This document shows positions 1 through 12,130 of a stretch of 64,000 nt of DNA, one piece after another; the stretch's first letter is position 1; every line of letters starts with the position of its first letter. The notes under the pieces were generated by a model that saw only the letters and a list, made by a program, of their open reading frames with translations, ran no database searches and was not told where the DNA came from. The DNA is taken from NCBI GenBank assembly GCA_003209425.1, contig QCRB01000002.1, forward strand, positions 28,486 to 92,485, given 5' to 3'. This DNA comes from Prochlorococcus sp. AG-459-E08. GTDB lineage: Bacteria > Cyanobacteriota > Cyanobacteriia > PCC-6307 > Cyanobiaceae. The position numbers were made by a program, and so were the translations under genes.

Positions 1-225
1 AAAAGATGGAAGGGAGAACATGACTGTAAAAATTACCTCATGAACTATAAAGAAGCCCTAGCCCAAAACAACCTCTCAAGTCATCAAGATATTCGTTTCT
101 TCTTAGATGTACCTAAAGAAGTAAAGTTAAGACGTAAATTAGAGCAGCAACTGATATATTTATGGTTGCCCCCTTTTAATAAAGAGACCAGAGATAGGTG
201 GGCAACTACTTTCACAAACAACTAA
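1..225 (+). CDS. C-terminal part of a conserved protein, truncated by the window edge
   Basis: Frame 1 is open from base 1 (KRWKGEHDCKNYLMNYKEALAQ...); the track start at 40 is an internal Met. Confidence 0.6.
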   Translation, partial: KRWKGEHDCKNYLMNYKEALAQNNLSSHQDIRFFLDVPKEVKLRRKLEQQLIYLWLPPFNKETRDRWATTFTNN

Positions 226-249
226 ACATTAATTAAATCAATTTTACAA

Positions 250-1722
250 ATGCAATTTTCCACATTCCAAAAGAATCTAGATAACTGGCAAGGTGCTTCA
301 TTAATTTTTGGAGTTTTAGAGGAAGAAATTGCAAGCCAACTTGAAAACATAAAATTTGTTGTTGACCCAAAATTATTACTAAAAAAAGTTTCTCAAAAAA
401 AATTCAAAGGAGAAAAAGGGGAAACTCTAAGCTTTGAATTTTTAGATCAAAAATTAGAAACTTTAATCATACTTGGTCTTGGCAAATCGAAAAACCTAAA
501 AAAAAGTGATATAGAAAACTCCATAGGAAATTTAATTAGGAAAACTGTTGATAAAAATGAAAAAATCAGCATCTTGCTACCTTGGGAATTGATAAATTCA
601 AAACTAGAAATAAATCAATTAGCTGAATCAGCCAGATTATCTGCTTATAAGGACAACAGATTCAACAAGAAAAAAGATGAAGAAAAAGTTCTTAAAGAAA
701 TGGAGTTTTTGAATTTAAAGAAATTTGAGAATATTAGCTTTGAAGAGACAGAAAAAATATGCGAAGGTGTAGAACTAGCTAGAAGACTTGTAGCCGCCCC
801 TCCAAATAGTCTTACACCTCAGGAAATGTCTATACAAGCTTCTCAAATAGCTGATGATCATGGTTTGGAAGTAAAGATTTTAGAGGCAAAAGATTGTGAA
901 GATTTAGGAATGGGTGCATATTTAGCTGTAGCAAAAGGTTCTGATCTAGATCCTAAATTTATACATCTTACTTTAAAGTCAGAGGGGCCTATAAAAGAAA
1001 AGATTGCACTTGTTGGGAAGGGTTTAACCTTTGACTCTGGAGGATACAACCTGAAAGTAGGAGCATCTCAAATTGAAATGATGAAATATGATATGGGGGG
1101 AAGCGCTGCAGTTTTAGGAGCTGCAAAAGCGCTTGGAGCAATAAAACCAAAGGGATTAGAAATTCATTTTATTGTGGCATCTTGCGAAAACATGATAAAT
1201 GGATCTGCAGTACATCCTGGAGATGTAGTTAAAGCATCTAATGGTAAGACAATTGAAATAAATAACACTGATGCGGAGGGTAGACTTACATTAGCTGATG
1301 CTTTAACATACGCATCAAACTTAAAACCAGATTCAATAATAGATCTCGCAACTTTAACAGGAGCTATTGTTGTTGCATTAGGGAATGATGTGGCTGGATT
1401 CTGGAGCAATAATGATGATCTAGCAAATGACCTACAAGCCGCATCAGCCCAGTGTGGAGAAGAATTATGGCAAATGCCTTTACAAAAATCTTATAAAGAA
1501 GGTTTAAAGTCTCATATAGCTGACATGAAAAATACAGGTCCTAGAGCAGGTGGGTCAATAACTGCTGCTTTGTTTTTAGAGGAATTCTTTGATAAAGAGA
1601 TTAAATGGGCTCATATTGATATTGCTGGGACTTGTTGGACTGATAAGAATAAGGGAGTTAACCCTTCAGGCGCAACCGGCTTTGGAGTTAAAACTCTTGT
1701 TCAATGGATTAAAAATAAATAA
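250..1722 (+). CDS. pepA: leucyl (cytosol) aminopeptidase, M17 family
   Basis: 490 aa ORF with [14 protein letters not shown] and metal-binding motifs typical of M17. Confidence 0.95.
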   Translation: MQFSTFQKNLDNWQGASLIFGVLEEEIASQLENIKFVVDPKLLLKKVSQKKFKGEKGETLSFEFLDQKLETLIILGLGKSKNLKKSDIENSIGNLIRKTVDKNEKISILLPWELINSKLEINQLAESARLSAYKDNRFNKKKDEEKVLKEMEFLNLKKFENISFEETEKICEGVELARRLVAAPPNSLTPQEMSIQASQIADDHGLEVKILEAKDCEDLGMGAYLAVAKGSDLDPKFIHLTLKSEGPIKEKIALVGKGLTFDSGGYNLKVGASQIEMMKYDMGGSAAVLGAAKALGAIKPKGLEIHFIVASCENMINGSAVHPGDVVKASNGKTIEINNTDAEGRLTLADALTYASNLKPDSIIDLATLTGAIVVALGNDVAGFWSNNDDLANDLQAASAQCGEELWQMPLQKSYKEGLKSHIADMKNTGPRAGGSITAALFLEEFFDKEIKWAHIDIAGTCWTDKNKGVNPSGATGFGVKTLVQWIKNK

Positions 1723-1733
1723 CTATATTTAAA

Positions 1734-2336
1734 TCACTCATTCCAAAGATTTGTTGATCTAGCGTTATCACCCCATAATTTATCCAACCTCTGATCTCTC
1801 CCACATGAGAATCTATAGAACTTATATTTGAATTCATTTCTCTCAGCAAAATCCTGATGATATTCTTCAGCCAACCAAAATTGATCTTTTGATTTTAGTT
1901 CTACAGATATTTTTTCTAATGGCACTCGCAATTCATTAGAAGCCGAAATGAGTGCATTTTTTGCATCACTTTCTTCGATTGAATCTTTGAAAAAGATCAC
2001 TGGACGATAAGAATCTCCACGATCACAAAATTGGCCTTTACCGTCAAGAGGATCAACATTTCTCAAATATAGCCTAAGTATCTCGGGTAAAGTTACCGAT
2101 TGGGAATCATAGTCAACCAAAACCACTTCTTGATGACCCTCATGATTTTCGTAGGTAGGATTTTTTAAATCCCCTCCTGAATAACCACTTTGTACAAAAT
2201 TTATCCCCTTCAATGACTCTAAATCATGTTCTAAACACCAAAAACAACCTCCTGCAAGAATCAATTCCTCTGCGAGAGTATTTAAAGGATTAATTAGTAT
2301 TGAAAAAGCAATTATTAAAGGGAGAAAATATTTCAT
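1734..2336 (-). CDS. msrA: peptide-methionine (S)-S-oxide reductase with N-terminal signal segment
   Basis: GGCFWCLEHDLESLKG motif. Confidence 0.92.
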   Translation of the reverse strand: MKYFLPLIIAFSILINPLNTLAEELILAGGCFWCLEHDLESLKGINFVQSGYSGGDLKNPTYENHEGHQEVVLVDYDSQSVTLPEILRLYLRNVDPLDGKGQFCDRGDSYRPVIFFKDSIEESDAKNALISASNELRVPLEKISVELKSKDQFWLAEEYHQDFAERNEFKYKFYRFSCGRDQRLDKLWGDNARSTNLWNE

Positions 2337-2352
2337 TTCTTCATTATAGATT

Positions 2353-3531
2353 TCAAATAATGGAATTAATAATTTCTTTTGCGGCTCTATCTACTACTCC
2401 TACCTCTCCTAATTCCTTTTTTAAAAGATTATATCCTTTTTTGATTTTTGTTTTTTCTGAGGTCAGATCGAGAAGCCTACAAGCTTTATAAAAAATTTTC
2501 TTTTCATTAAAATTTTTCTGAACAAACTCAGGAATTATAAATTTTTTTACTAAAAGATTTACTGGAGAAATAAACCTTACTTTAAAATTAAGAATTCTTT
2601 TTGCAATAAAAGCAGTAACTCTACTTACTCTATATCCAATAATCTGTGGTATTCCATATAGAGCCAATTCCATATTAACTGTGCCTGATTTGCATAAAGC
2701 TAGTTTTGTTAGTGAATAAATATGAGGTATAAATTCAGAATAATCTTGTTGAGAAAGAACCTTACCTTTAATTTCATATTTTTCTAGACCCTGTCTGAAT
2801 TTTTTATCAAAAACCCTTCTACAAGATGGAATATAAACAACAAGATTTGGATATCTTAATTGTAGTTTTTTTGCAGTTTTCAAAAAGGTGGGTAGTACAT
2901 AATTCAACTCTTGTGGTCTTGATGCGGGCATTAAAAGTAAGATATTCTGATTTGCTTTAAGTTTTAGAATTGTTCTAGAAGCTTTTTTGGAAGGTAGTTT
3001 TTTTGTCAAATCAAGCATTGGATGTCCAACCCAAGAAACATTTCCACCCCTCCTTCTATAAAAGTTCGCTTCCTGCTTAAAAATGGCAAAAATTTTATCT
3101 GAAAATTTAATTAAATTTGTAGTACTATTATTACCCACTCTCCACGCCCATTCTTGGGGAGCTATGTAGTAGTAAATCGGAATATTATTTCTCGATCTTT
3201 TTAATTTAGTTCCAATATTGATATTTGGCCCCATATAGTCAATCAAAATTAAGCAATCTGGAGGATATTTTTTTAGTAATTTATAAAATCTTCTTTGAAT
3301 TCTTAATGTTGGGAAGATAAGGGGTAAAGCCTCCCAAATGCCTATTGCACTAATTGAAGTAGTATCTTGAAGAATTTTTACACCTTCTTTTTTCATCCTT
3401 TCCCCACCTAAGCCGCAAATTTCTAAATCTATAGATTTCTTTTTTGCTTCATCAAATAATGCTTTTGATAATAAACTTCCATGCAAATCTCCTGAGACTT
3501 CTCCGGTACTTATAAATATCTTTTTATTCAT
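2353..3531 (-). CDS. lpxB: lipid-A-disaccharide synthase
   Basis: STGEVSGDLHGS start; lpx operon context. Confidence 0.93.
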   Translation of the reverse strand: MNKKIFISTGEVSGDLHGSLLSKALFDEAKKKSIDLEICGLGGERMKKEGVKILQDTTSISAIGIWEALPLIFPTLRIQRRFYKLLKKYPPDCLILIDYMGPNINIGTKLKRSRNNIPIYYYIAPQEWAWRVGNNSTTNLIKFSDKIFAIFKQEANFYRRRGGNVSWVGHPMLDLTKKLPSKKASRTILKLKANQNILLLMPASRPQELNYVLPTFLKTAKKLQLRYPNLVVYIPSCRRVFDKKFRQGLEKYEIKGKVLSQQDYSEFIPHIYSLTKLALCKSGTVNMELALYGIPQIIGYRVSRVTAFIAKRILNFKVRFISPVNLLVKKFIIPEFVQKNFNEKKIFYKACRLLDLTSEKTKIKKGYNLLKKELGEVGVVDRAAKEIINSII

Positions 3532-4382
3532 GAATTCACTACAGGCATTGGTCCTCGTCTTTCTTTAGAAATTGATTTTTTTAAAAAACTACATAATTTT
3601 GAAGATGAAAGGTCTAATTTTCCTTTCATTGCTTTTTCTAATGAATTTGATATCGAATCACTAGATTTAAAAAGTAGATTCCAAGTATTTTGAAGCAATT
3701 TTAAGTCAAAATCTTCGTTTCCCATCAAATCACTTCTTTTAATTCCAATCCTATTCAAACCTCTCAATCTTCCTGGATGTCCCTCGGCCAAACAAAAGGG
3801 CGGAACATCTCTATCTACTCTAGTCATTCCTCCAATCATTGCTAAATATCCAATATGTACAAATTGATGAACACCCAAACATCCACCAATGATAGCTTTA
3901 TCTTCAACCTTTACATGGCCTGCAACTTGAACACTATTTGATAAAACTATCCTATTCCCAAGTTCACAATTATGACCTATATGACAATATGCCATTAACA
4001 AATTATTATTACCAATAATAGTTTTTTCGCCTTCATCAGTTGCTTTATTGATAGTTACGCATTCTCTAAAGGTATTATTATCTCCGATAATTACCTCAGT
4101 AGCGGCACCTTTATATTTCAGATCTTGGGGATCAAGGCCTATAAATACATTTGGGAAAACTTTATTATAAATTCCAATTTGAGTTCTTCCTGTAATAACA
4201 GCATTCGGCCCTATTACTGTTCCTTCCCCAATAGTCACCTCAGGACCCACAATAGCTCCCTGAGAGATAATTACTCCATCATGCAATTCAGCACTTGGAT
4301 CCACAGAAGCATTTGGATGAACTTTAGTACCACTAAAGCTTGATCTTAATTCATTATTCTTATTCTCCATATACCTAATCAA
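3528..4382 (-). CDS. lpxA: acyl-ACP--UDP-N-acetylglucosamine O-acyltransferase
   Basis: Hexapeptide repeats; overlaps lpxB start; operon context. Confidence 0.93.
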   Translation of the reverse strand: MIRYMENKNNELRSSFSGTKVHPNASVDPSAELHDGVIISQGAIVGPEVTIGEGTVIGPNAVITGRTQIGIYNKVFPNVFIGLDPQDLKYKGAATEVIIGDNNTFRECVTINKATDEGEKTIIGNNNLLMAYCHIGHNCELGNRIVLSNSVQVAGHVKVEDKAIIGGCLGVHQFVHIGYLAMIGGMTRVDRDVPPFCLAEGHPGRLRGLNRIGIKRSDLMGNEDFDLKLLQNTWNLLFKSSDSISNSLEKAMKGKLDLSSSKLCSFLKKSISKERRGPMPVVNS

Positions 4383-4833
4383 CTAATGAGAACATTAATT
4401 CCCCAGCACAAACTAACTTCCCATCAACATGTGCCTCACCTTTAATCTTGCCAAATCTTTGTCTTTTAATGCTCAGTAGTTCACAAGTAATTATCAATTG
4501 ATCTCCAGGTACAACAGGTCTCCTAAATTTAACATTATTTATTCCCGCAAAGACAAAAAGTCCCCTAGGAAGATCAGGCATTTGCGTTACTATGATTCCC
4601 CCAACTTGAGCCATTGATTCAACAATAAGAACTCCTGGCATTAAGGGGCGATCAGGAAAGTGTCCTTGAAATTGAGGCTCATTTATAGTTACATTTTTTA
4701 TTGCAACAGCCCGCTCCCCAGGAATATGCTCTATGACTTTATCCACAAGAGCAAAAGGATATCTGTGGGGTAATAAACCTAGTATGTTCTCAGAGGAGAG
4801 TTGATTATTTTCTCTTGATGAATTCTTTTCCAA
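4375..4833 (-). CDS. fabZ: 3-hydroxyacyl-ACP dehydratase
   Basis: [14 protein letters not shown] and [16 protein letters not shown] motifs. Confidence 0.95.
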   Translation of the reverse strand: MEKNSSRENNQLSSENILGLLPHRYPFALVDKVIEHIPGERAVAIKNVTINEPQFQGHFPDRPLMPGVLIVESMAQVGGIIVTQMPDLPRGLFVFAGINNVKFRRPVVPGDQLIITCELLSIKRQRFGKIKGEAHVDGKLVCAGELMFSLVD

Positions 4834-4850
4834 AACAATTAAAAATAAAG

Positions 4851-5687
4851 TTAATTTTTTAAGGATGAGGCCAATAAAGCATTTAAAGAATGTGATCCTT
4901 TATAAACTAAAATTTGGGCCTTAGGTAACCCTACCAAAGCCAAGTCCCCAATTAGGTCTAAAATTTTATGTCTTATAGGTTCATTATCAAATCTTAATGG
5001 TGGATTAACCCATCCATCACCATTACAAACGAGAGCATTTTCCAAACTTCCCCCTTTTATTAATCCAAGTTCACTTAATTCTTGAAATTGATCCTTAAAA
5101 CCAAATGTTCTAGCCGGAGCAATCATTTCAACGTAACTTTTTGGATTTAAGTCAATCACAAAAGTTTGATTCCCAATAGCTTTATAAGAAAAACTTATAG
5201 TAGAAACAATTGTCGTTTCTTCAGAGGGAGTTGCAGCTATTACTGAACCTTCTTTATTTAAAATTATTGAATCATTAATCTGTCGAAAGAAATTATCTGG
5301 TTTAGGTGCCTTTTTAATCCCTACTTTTTCAAATGCTCTAACCCACTGAATTGACGATCCATCCAAAAGCGGTATCTCTTTCCCATCAACCTCAATATGA
5401 ATATAACTTAAGCCACACCCAGCCAATGAAGATAATAAATGCTCAATAGTATATAAATTTCTTCCTCTTAATTTAACCGCTGTACAAAGCATCGTACTTC
5501 CAATTAAATCTTGAGTAAGTTTAAAAATCTCGTTAGGTTTATCCCGAAAAGAAACATAATATCCTTCTTTTTCGTAAGAAGAAATTGTAACTCTTGTTTT
5601 TTCTCCACTATGAAGGCCTATACCTTCCTTGGAAATAACACCAGCTAAGGTATAGCAAGAATCATAATTAGTAGGCCAAGAAAACAC
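4851..5687 (-). CDS. lpxC: UDP-3-O-acyl-N-acetylglucosamine deacetylase
   Basis: [30 protein letters not shown] motifs. Confidence 0.93.
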   Translation of the reverse strand: MFSWPTNYDSCYTLAGVISKEGIGLHSGEKTRVTISSYEKEGYYVSFRDKPNEIFKLTQDLIGSTMLCTAVKLRGRNLYTIEHLLSSLAGCGLSYIHIEVDGKEIPLLDGSSIQWVRAFEKVGIKKAPKPDNFFRQINDSIILNKEGSVIAATPSEETTIVSTISFSYKAIGNQTFVIDLNPKSYVEMIAPARTFGFKDQFQELSELGLIKGGSLENALVCNGDGWVNPPLRFDNEPIRHKILDLIGDLALVGLPKAQILVYKGSHSLNALLASSLKN

Positions 5688-7820
5688 TTAAAACTTCCAT
5701 CCAACTCCAAGAGTATATCTCCAATCTTCACTAAGGTTCTTACTTGCAACATCTAATCTTAATGGACCAATTGGTGTTTTTATTCCTACTCCCCCTCCAA
5801 GCGAATAACCAGAACCTGATTTCTGCAATAATTTTCCAGGTTTTCCTGGTACGTCCTTTTGAGAACCTAAATCACTTCCTGCATCAACGAATAAAGCTCC
5901 TGATATCATTCTCCAAACAGGAAATCTATATTCTACTGTAGCTTCAACAAAACTCTTACTTACAGCCAAATCACAAGATCCCCAACCTCTAACAGATGAT
6001 GTGCCTCCCATACAAAATGCTTCATAAGGAGGTAAATCCCCTAAAATTGTTCCAGCTTGAATTTGAAATCCAATAGCTTGAGGACAATCTTCACTAGAAT
6101 CATTACCTGACTTACATGCTTTAGTTAAATTTATCAATTTTGTTGGTATAAAAAATGAATATGAAGCTTTCATTCTATTAAAAGTTGGAGAATTTTTTCC
6201 AACTGAAAAAAATTGCTCAGTACCTAGACTAAATTTATTTCCTGAAGTTGGATTTACAGCATTATTCAAATTATTTCTAGAAGCGCTTGCAATAACACTG
6301 ACCAATGTATTTTCTTCAGGACAAGACCCATCAGATGGAGTAAATCCAATACATATGATGTCACTTATATTACCTGAGGTTGGAGTCATGTCACCATAGG
6401 GTTTTTTGTTACTATTACTATCCATCATTTCTACTTTCTTTAAATTCATACCCGCAAGAACTCTCCATTTAGAAACCTTAAATGGATCTCCTCCATTAAG
6501 AGGTCTTGAGAAAGAAAACCCACCTCCTGTTTTTTGCAAAACTATTGATGAAAGAGCATCAGAGGTAGAAGTTGTTGTATTATCTACAGCGTATATTCTC
6601 CCATTTTTTTCACTTTTAAATTCTTGTGGATAGTCTCTACTCAAAAAAATGTTTGTTCTAAAAGCTGTTTTGTGTTTGTCACCTTTTATCCATGGATCAA
6701 GTAAAGAAAAATTGTAGGTAGTAGAATATTCCCCAAAATTTAAATTGAGATTTGTAGACCACGCTCGCCCTAATGCATTAGTTTCCTGTAAACCAACCGT
6801 AGCAAAGATACCTGAGCTATTACTATAACCAAGTCCGCCTGTTAATGATCCTGTTCTTTGCTCGCTTAAATCTAAAAAAATTATAACTTGGCCAGGATTT
6901 GTATTATCAGGACCGAGAGATACCTTAACATCATCAAATAAGGATGTTGCATAGAGTCGACTGATATCAGCTTCTAAAGTTTTTCTATTAAAAATTGTGC
7001 CAGGTTTTGTTTTTAACTCTCTTTTTACAACCCAATCTTTTGTTTTTCCTTTTCTAGGTTTTCCATCAATAATAGATTCACCATCAGATCCTGGAAATCT
7101 TAACTTTATGTCGGATATGATTCCTTCAGAAACGATTAATGTAACTATTCCGTTTTCAGAGATTCTATCTGGGCCATTAATTCTTGCTAAAGAATAACCT
7201 TCACTTTCATAACGCTTTTTTATTATTTCTATCTTATTTTGTAATTCATTTATATTTAGAGTCGTGCCATAAAAATTTTTAAAGATATTATCCACATATT
7301 CATCAGAAATTATTGAATTTTTTGGTTTAAGATCAACTTTCTTCAAAATTGGATTAGGGACTACATTAACAATTAGCCTTGCCCCTAATGGTCCATCTTG
7401 AGATTTTATTTTAACTCCTGAAAACCAACCACTTGCATATATTGCATTTAAGTCTTGATTTAAATCTTGATTATTAACAATACTTCCTGGCTTTATTTTC
7501 ATAGAATCATATGCAGCCAGCTCAAGTTTTCTACCCTCAGGATGATTTTCCCAACCTTCGATAATAATTTCTGATATGAGAACACTTTCTTGATTAATAT
7601 TTTTTTTATTTTCTGCAATAAAGAAATTTTTCTCGTTTTGTATATCAAAGTCTTGAAATAAACCATTCATAATTTTGTTTATTTCTAACTTTTTTATGGA
7701 TTGATCAATTTCATTTGGCAAATACTTAGCAGCCAGCTCTAAATTATTTGATATCAAAATCAAAGGGGGGCAGGCAACATTTGTGAAAATCTTTCTAAAT
7801 TTTAAAAAATGTTTTTGCAT
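5688..7820 (-). CDS. bamA: outer membrane assembly protein, BamA/Omp85 family
   Basis: POTRA repeats; GGTSSVRGW motif; C-terminal beta barrel ending in WKF. Confidence 0.88.
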   Translation of the reverse strand: MQKHFLKFRKIFTNVACPPLILISNNLELAAKYLPNEIDQSIKKLEINKIMNGLFQDFDIQNEKNFFIAENKKNINQESVLISEIIIEGWENHPEGRKLELAAYDSMKIKPGSIVNNQDLNQDLNAIYASGWFSGVKIKSQDGPLGARLIVNVVPNPILKKVDLKPKNSIISDEYVDNIFKNFYGTTLNINELQNKIEIIKKRYESEGYSLARINGPDRISENGIVTLIVSEGIISDIKLRFPGSDGESIIDGKPRKGKTKDWVVKRELKTKPGTIFNRKTLEADISRLYATSLFDDVKVSLGPDNTNPGQVIIFLDLSEQRTGSLTGGLGYSNSSGIFATVGLQETNALGRAWSTNLNLNFGEYSTTYNFSLLDPWIKGDKHKTAFRTNIFLSRDYPQEFKSEKNGRIYAVDNTTTSTSDALSSIVLQKTGGGFSFSRPLNGGDPFKVSKWRVLAGMNLKKVEMMDSNSNKKPYGDMTPTSGNISDIICIGFTPSDGSCPEENTLVSVIASASRNNLNNAVNPTSGNKFSLGTEQFFSVGKNSPTFNRMKASYSFFIPTKLINLTKACKSGNDSSEDCPQAIGFQIQAGTILGDLPPYEAFCMGGTSSVRGWGSCDLAVSKSFVEATVEYRFPVWRMISGALFVDAGSDLGSQKDVPGKPGKLLQKSGSGYSLGGGVGIKTPIGPLRLDVASKNLSEDWRYTLGVGWKF

Positions 7821-7864
7821 AGTAATGTTAATTGAGGTAAATAAATCATTTTTTATTGAATGAG

Positions 7865-8593
7865 TTAAATGAAATCGTTAATTCTTCTGTTAATTTCACT
7901 ATAAGCTTCAATTAGACCACCTAAATCATTTCTAAATCTATCTTTGTCTAGACTTACAATTGTATCATTTTTCTGATTAAGATCCCACAATCTACAATTA
8001 TCAGGACTTATTTCATCGCCAAGAACTATTTTATTTTTGTCATCATAACCAAACTCCAATTTGAAATCTACAAGTTGAATCTGAATATTTCTAAAAAAAC
8101 TTTTCAGGATTCCATTAATTTTTAGAGTTAAATCTATTACTAATTCTAAATCCTTAGAACTTATTATGTTCATTAATTCAATTCTATCTTTTGTAATAAG
8201 CGGATCATTAAGTTCATCATTTTTAAGATAAATATCGATTAATGGTTTTGTTAGATCAGTGCCAGATTCAATAGTAGTTTGTTTGCATAACGAACCATAA
8301 GCTTTATTTCTCAGAACAATTTCTAAGGGAATTATTTTTATTTTTTGTGAAATCATTGTATTTTCATTTTTAAGTTTAATGAAGTGAGTTGGGATATTAT
8401 TATTTTTTAGAAGTTCAAAAATTCTTGCGCTTATTAGGCAATTTAGTTTACCCTTGCCTTCAAATTTATCTTTTTTCAACGCATTAAAAGCTGTAGCATC
8501 ATCTTTGAATTCAATTATTACTTTATCTGGATCATCATGAGAAAAAACTTTTTTTGCTTTGCCTTCATAAATTAATTCATATTTCTTATTCAT
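7865..8593 (-). CDS. purC: phosphoribosylaminoimidazole-succinocarboxamide synthase
   Basis: YEGKAKKVF and FKLEFG motifs. Confidence 0.95.
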   Translation of the reverse strand: MNKKYELIYEGKAKKVFSHDDPDKVIIEFKDDATAFNALKKDKFEGKGKLNCLISARIFELLKNNNIPTHFIKLKNENTMISQKIKIIPLEIVLRNKAYGSLCKQTTIESGTDLTKPLIDIYLKNDELNDPLITKDRIELMNIISSKDLELVIDLTLKINGILKSFFRNIQIQLVDFKLEFGYDDKNKIVLGDEISPDNCRLWDLNQKNDTIVSLDKDRFRNDLGGLIEAYSEINRRINDFI

Positions 8594-8727
8594 GAATTTA
8601 AGACCTCATTTAATTACTAAAAGTACCATTTTTAATTAACATATTTATTAGAAACCAAATTTTAAAAAAGTTAATTTAATCTTAACTAATTATTCATCTA
8701 AACCTCATAACCCTCAAAAACAAATTT

Positions 8728-10059
8728 ATGAGTATTAATTCAAAAAGTTCTAAAAGCTTCAAAAGATTAGAAAATATCTTAATAATTGGAAATGGTGGGA
8801 GAGAAAATTCTTTAGCCTGGGCTATTCAAAAAAATAAACTAATAAAAAAAGTTTATTTGATACCTGGTAACGCTGGATCAGAAAGAATAAATAAATGTGA
8901 AAGAATAAAAATTGATATAAATAATAACAATGAATTAATCGAAAAGCTTGTTTTTTTAAAAATAGATTTAATTGTAATAGGACCAGAAACCCCTTTAGCC
9001 AATGGATTAGCCGATTTTCTTCGCAAAGAAGACTTTAAGGTTTTTGGTCCTGGTAAAGATGGAGCAAAATTAGAATACAGCAAATCTTGGGCAAAGGAAT
9101 TTATGCGAGACGCTAATATTCCAACTTCAAACTTTTGGAAAGTCAATTCACTAGAGGAGGCCAAAAAAATTATCTATTCTTCATCGACTCCCCTCGTAGT
9201 AAAAGCGGATGGATTAGCTTCAGGTAAAGGTGTTTTTATTCCCGATTCAAAAGACGAATGTTTAAAAGCAGCAGAATCAATTTTTAATGGTAAGTTTGGC
9301 AACTCTGGGAATTTAGTAGTTTTAGAAGAAAAAATTCAGGGTCCAGAAGTTTCTATTTTTGCTTTATGTGATGGAGAAAGATACAAATTACTTCCAACAG
9401 CACAAGATCACAAACGTCTCAATGAGCATGATAAAGGTCCAAATACAGGAGGAATGGGAGCTTATTCCCCTGCTCCGTTGCTAACAGAAGATTACCTTGA
9501 AAGAATTGTTAGAGAGATAATTGAACCGACAATAAATGAACTTAATAAAAAAAATATAGACTACAAAGGAGTAATTTATTTTGGATTAATGATCACAAAA
9601 TTTGGGCCAAAAGTTATAGAATATAATTGCAGATTTGGTGATCCTGAATGCCAAACAATAATGCCTTTAATGGATCAAAATTTTGTATTTCTTTTAGAAA
9701 AATGCGCAATGGGAAATTTAAGTGGCGATGAAAAAATTGATACTTCTGGGAAAGTTAGTGGTTGTGTAATAGCCACCTCAAAAGGCTACCCTCAAGAATA
9801 TAAAACTGGCTTACCAATAAACATAGGGAAGATTGATTCGAATGATTGTCAAATTTTCGACTCTGGTACCTCTTTAAGTAAAAATGGTGAGTTGTTAACT
9901 GACGGAGGAAGAGTATTAAGTATTGTCTGCCAACATAAGGATTTCGATATGGTTTTCGAAAAAGCATACAAAAATTTAAGACAAATAAATTTTGATGGTA
10001 TTTACTTTAGAAAAGACATAGGTCATCAAGTAAGAAAAAACTTTTCTAAGGAGAATTAG
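8728..10059 (+). CDS. purD: phosphoribosylamine--glycine ligase
   Basis: GNGGRENSLAWA and PNTGGMGAYSP motifs. Confidence 0.95.
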   Translation: MSINSKSSKSFKRLENILIIGNGGRENSLAWAIQKNKLIKKVYLIPGNAGSERINKCERIKIDINNNNELIEKLVFLKIDLIVIGPETPLANGLADFLRKEDFKVFGPGKDGAKLEYSKSWAKEFMRDANIPTSNFWKVNSLEEAKKIIYSSSTPLVVKADGLASGKGVFIPDSKDECLKAAESIFNGKFGNSGNLVVLEEKIQGPEVSIFALCDGERYKLLPTAQDHKRLNEHDKGPNTGGMGAYSPAPLLTEDYLERIVREIIEPTINELNKKNIDYKGVIYFGLMITKFGPKVIEYNCRFGDPECQTIMPLMDQNFVFLLEKCAMGNLSGDEKIDTSGKVSGCVIATSKGYPQEYKTGLPINIGKIDSNDCQIFDSGTSLSKNGELLTDGGRVLSIVCQHKDFDMVFEKAYKNLRQINFDGIYFRKDIGHQVRKNFSKEN

Positions 10060-10063
10060 TCTT

Positions 10064-12130
10064 ATGGTAGATGCCAATAATCGAGAAAGTAAAGAATATC
10101 AACTCACTCCAAATGAGGATTTTAAAAATAACTATTGGATCAACAGATTCCTTTCTTGGTGGAGTGGTTTTAGTTTAAGAACAAAATTATTAGCAATAGC
10201 TACTCTAGTTGTAAGTCTACTAATGACAGGAATAACATTTTTTGCTTTAAATAGCATTCAAAGGGATGCAGGAATGAACGACACTAGATATGCCAGAGAT
10301 CTGGGATTATTGTTATCGGGTAATGTCACAGAATTAGTTGCTAACAACCAAAAAAAAGAAATTTCAAATGTAGCCGAAAAGTTTTGGAGATCAAGTCGAA
10401 ATTTACGTTACATTTTTTTTACTGATGCCGAAGACATAGTTCAACTTGGTATACCGATTAGTGCCACGCCAACAAGTTCAGACAGTCAATTTCAGCTCAC
10501 TAGAAGATTAAAACTACCATCAGAATTAAAAAAAAGACCACAATTCCCCCTAGTTAGGCAACACGTAACACCCCAAGGGCAAGTAACTGATGTGTTTGTC
10601 CCTATGTTATGGAAAGGAAAATATCTTGGGACTTTAGCTTTAGGAGTTACACCTAATAAAAAAGCATTAGCCAGTGCTTCTCTAACAAGAGAAGTTACGA
10701 TAGCTGTTTTTATTTCTATTTGGGTTCTAGTAATACTAGGAGCAGTATTCAACGCTTTGACAATTACTAGACCCGTAAGAGAGTTAGTAAGAGGTGTTAG
10801 GGAAATTTCCAAGGGAAACTTTAAATCCAGAATCTCTCTACCTATGACAGGAGATCTAGGGGAACTTTTAAATGGCTTTAATAGAATGGCCACTCAGCTA
10901 GAAAATTATGACGAGGCAAATATTGAAGAACTCAAGGCCGCTCAAATAAAGCAGCAATCACTAATAGCTACTATGGCAGATGGTGCAATTTTATTGGATT
11001 CCAAAGGAAAAATTGTACTTACTAATCCAACTGCAAAACGATTATTTCGCTGGGAAGGAAGATTCTTAGAGGGAAAATATTTCTTAAATGAGATCCCAGA
11101 AATATTATCTAATGACTTACACACAAATATAGAATCTATTTTAAAAAGAGAAAAGGAGAAAGATGATTTAAGGTTCAGCTTAGGGGAACCTGCTAGGACT
11201 TTAAGAATTGTCTTACAATCAGTCCTAGATACAAATAAAGTTGAATTAAAGGGGATTGCTGTCACAATTCAAGATCTAACAAGAGAAGTAGAATTAAATG
11301 CGGCACAAAACAGATTTATTAGTAATGTTTCTCATGAATTGAGGACTCCACTTTTTAATATCAAAAGTTATGTGGAAACTTTATATGATTTAAAAGATCA
11401 ACTTTCTAATGAAGAGCAACTTGAATTTCTGGGTATTGCAAATTCAGAGACTGATAGGCTTACGAGACTTGTGAATGATGTATTAGATTTATCAAGATTG
11501 GAATCAGGGAAAATAATTCAACTAGAGGAAATGGATATAAAAACAGCAATTGAACAGACTCTTAGAAATTACAGACTTAATGCTACAGAAAAAAATGTCT
11601 CATTGGCTCATGAGATAGAAGAAACTATCCCTTCAATTCTTGGAAATTTTGATTTACTTTTACAAGTTTTTGATAATTTACTTGGCAATGGATTGAAATT
11701 CAGTCCAAAAAACAGCAACCTAATGATTAGAGCTTATACTTGGCCAGATACTTGTCCAGCCCTCCCCCCAAATGATAGCGATGAAGGAGCCCCTCAATGC
11801 GAATTAGTTTCACCATTACCAAAAGTGAGAATTGAAATAGCTGATACAGGATCAGGCATTTCACAAGCAGATCAAGAGAAGATCTTTGACCGTTTTTATA
11901 GAGTAGAAAATTCTGTTCATACTGAGCAAGGAACAGGTTTAGGGTTGTCGATAGTGAGAGGAATAATTGAAAAACATGGTGGGGAAATTCGTATGGCTAG
12001 TGAATTAGGAGTTGGAACAACCTTCTGGTTCGATTTATCATTGGCATATTCTGATAAAGATGAATTATTGACTCAAACTATTAATAATACCGATACTTTA
12101 TCAAGAGGAGAGATCAGTGAAATTAACTAA
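10064..12130 (+). CDS. nblS: membrane sensor histidine kinase (HAMP-PAS-HisKA-HATPase), NblS/DspA-like
   Basis: HAMP region, SHELRTPLFNIKSY H-box, DTGSGIS and GTGLGLSIV boxes. Confidence 0.85.
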   Translation: MVDANNRESKEYQLTPNEDFKNNYWINRFLSWWSGFSLRTKLLAIATLVVSLLMTGITFFALNSIQRDAGMNDTRYARDLGLLLSGNVTELVANNQKKEISNVAEKFWRSSRNLRYIFFTDAEDIVQLGIPISATPTSSDSQFQLTRRLKLPSELKKRPQFPLVRQHVTPQGQVTDVFVPMLWKGKYLGTLALGVTPNKKALASASLTREVTIAVFISIWVLVILGAVFNALTITRPVRELVRGVREISKGNFKSRISLPMTGDLGELLNGFNRMATQLENYDEANIEELKAAQIKQQSLIATMADGAILLDSKGKIVLTNPTAKRLFRWEGRFLEGKYFLNEIPEILSNDLHTNIESILKREKEKDDLRFSLGEPARTLRIVLQSVLDTNKVELKGIAVTIQDLTREVELNAAQNRFISNVSHELRTPLFNIKSYVETLYDLKDQLSNEEQLEFLGIANSETDRLTRLVNDVLDLSRLESGKIIQLEEMDIKTAIEQTLRNYRLNATEKNVSLAHEIEETIPSILGNFDLLLQVFDNLLGNGLKFSPKNSNLMIRAYTWPDTCPALPPNDSDEGAPQCELVSPLPKVRIEIADTGSGISQADQEKIFDRFYRVENSVHTEQGTGLGLSIVRGIIEKHGGEIRMASELGVGTTFWFDLSLAYSDKDELLTQTINNTDTLSRGEISEIN

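Noticed and set aside
858-1409. Track ORFs on the minus strand inside pepA (63 aa, 81 aa)
   Set aside because: Antisense to a strongly conserved gene; no recognisable motif; expected shadow ORFs
5744-7197. Plus-strand ORFs inside bamA (65, 75, 66 aa)
   Set aside because: Shadow ORFs antisense to the BamA-family gene
10492-11265. Minus-strand ORFs of 133 and 107 aa inside the nblS-like gene
   Set aside because: Antisense shadow of a conserved kinase; composition not protein-like
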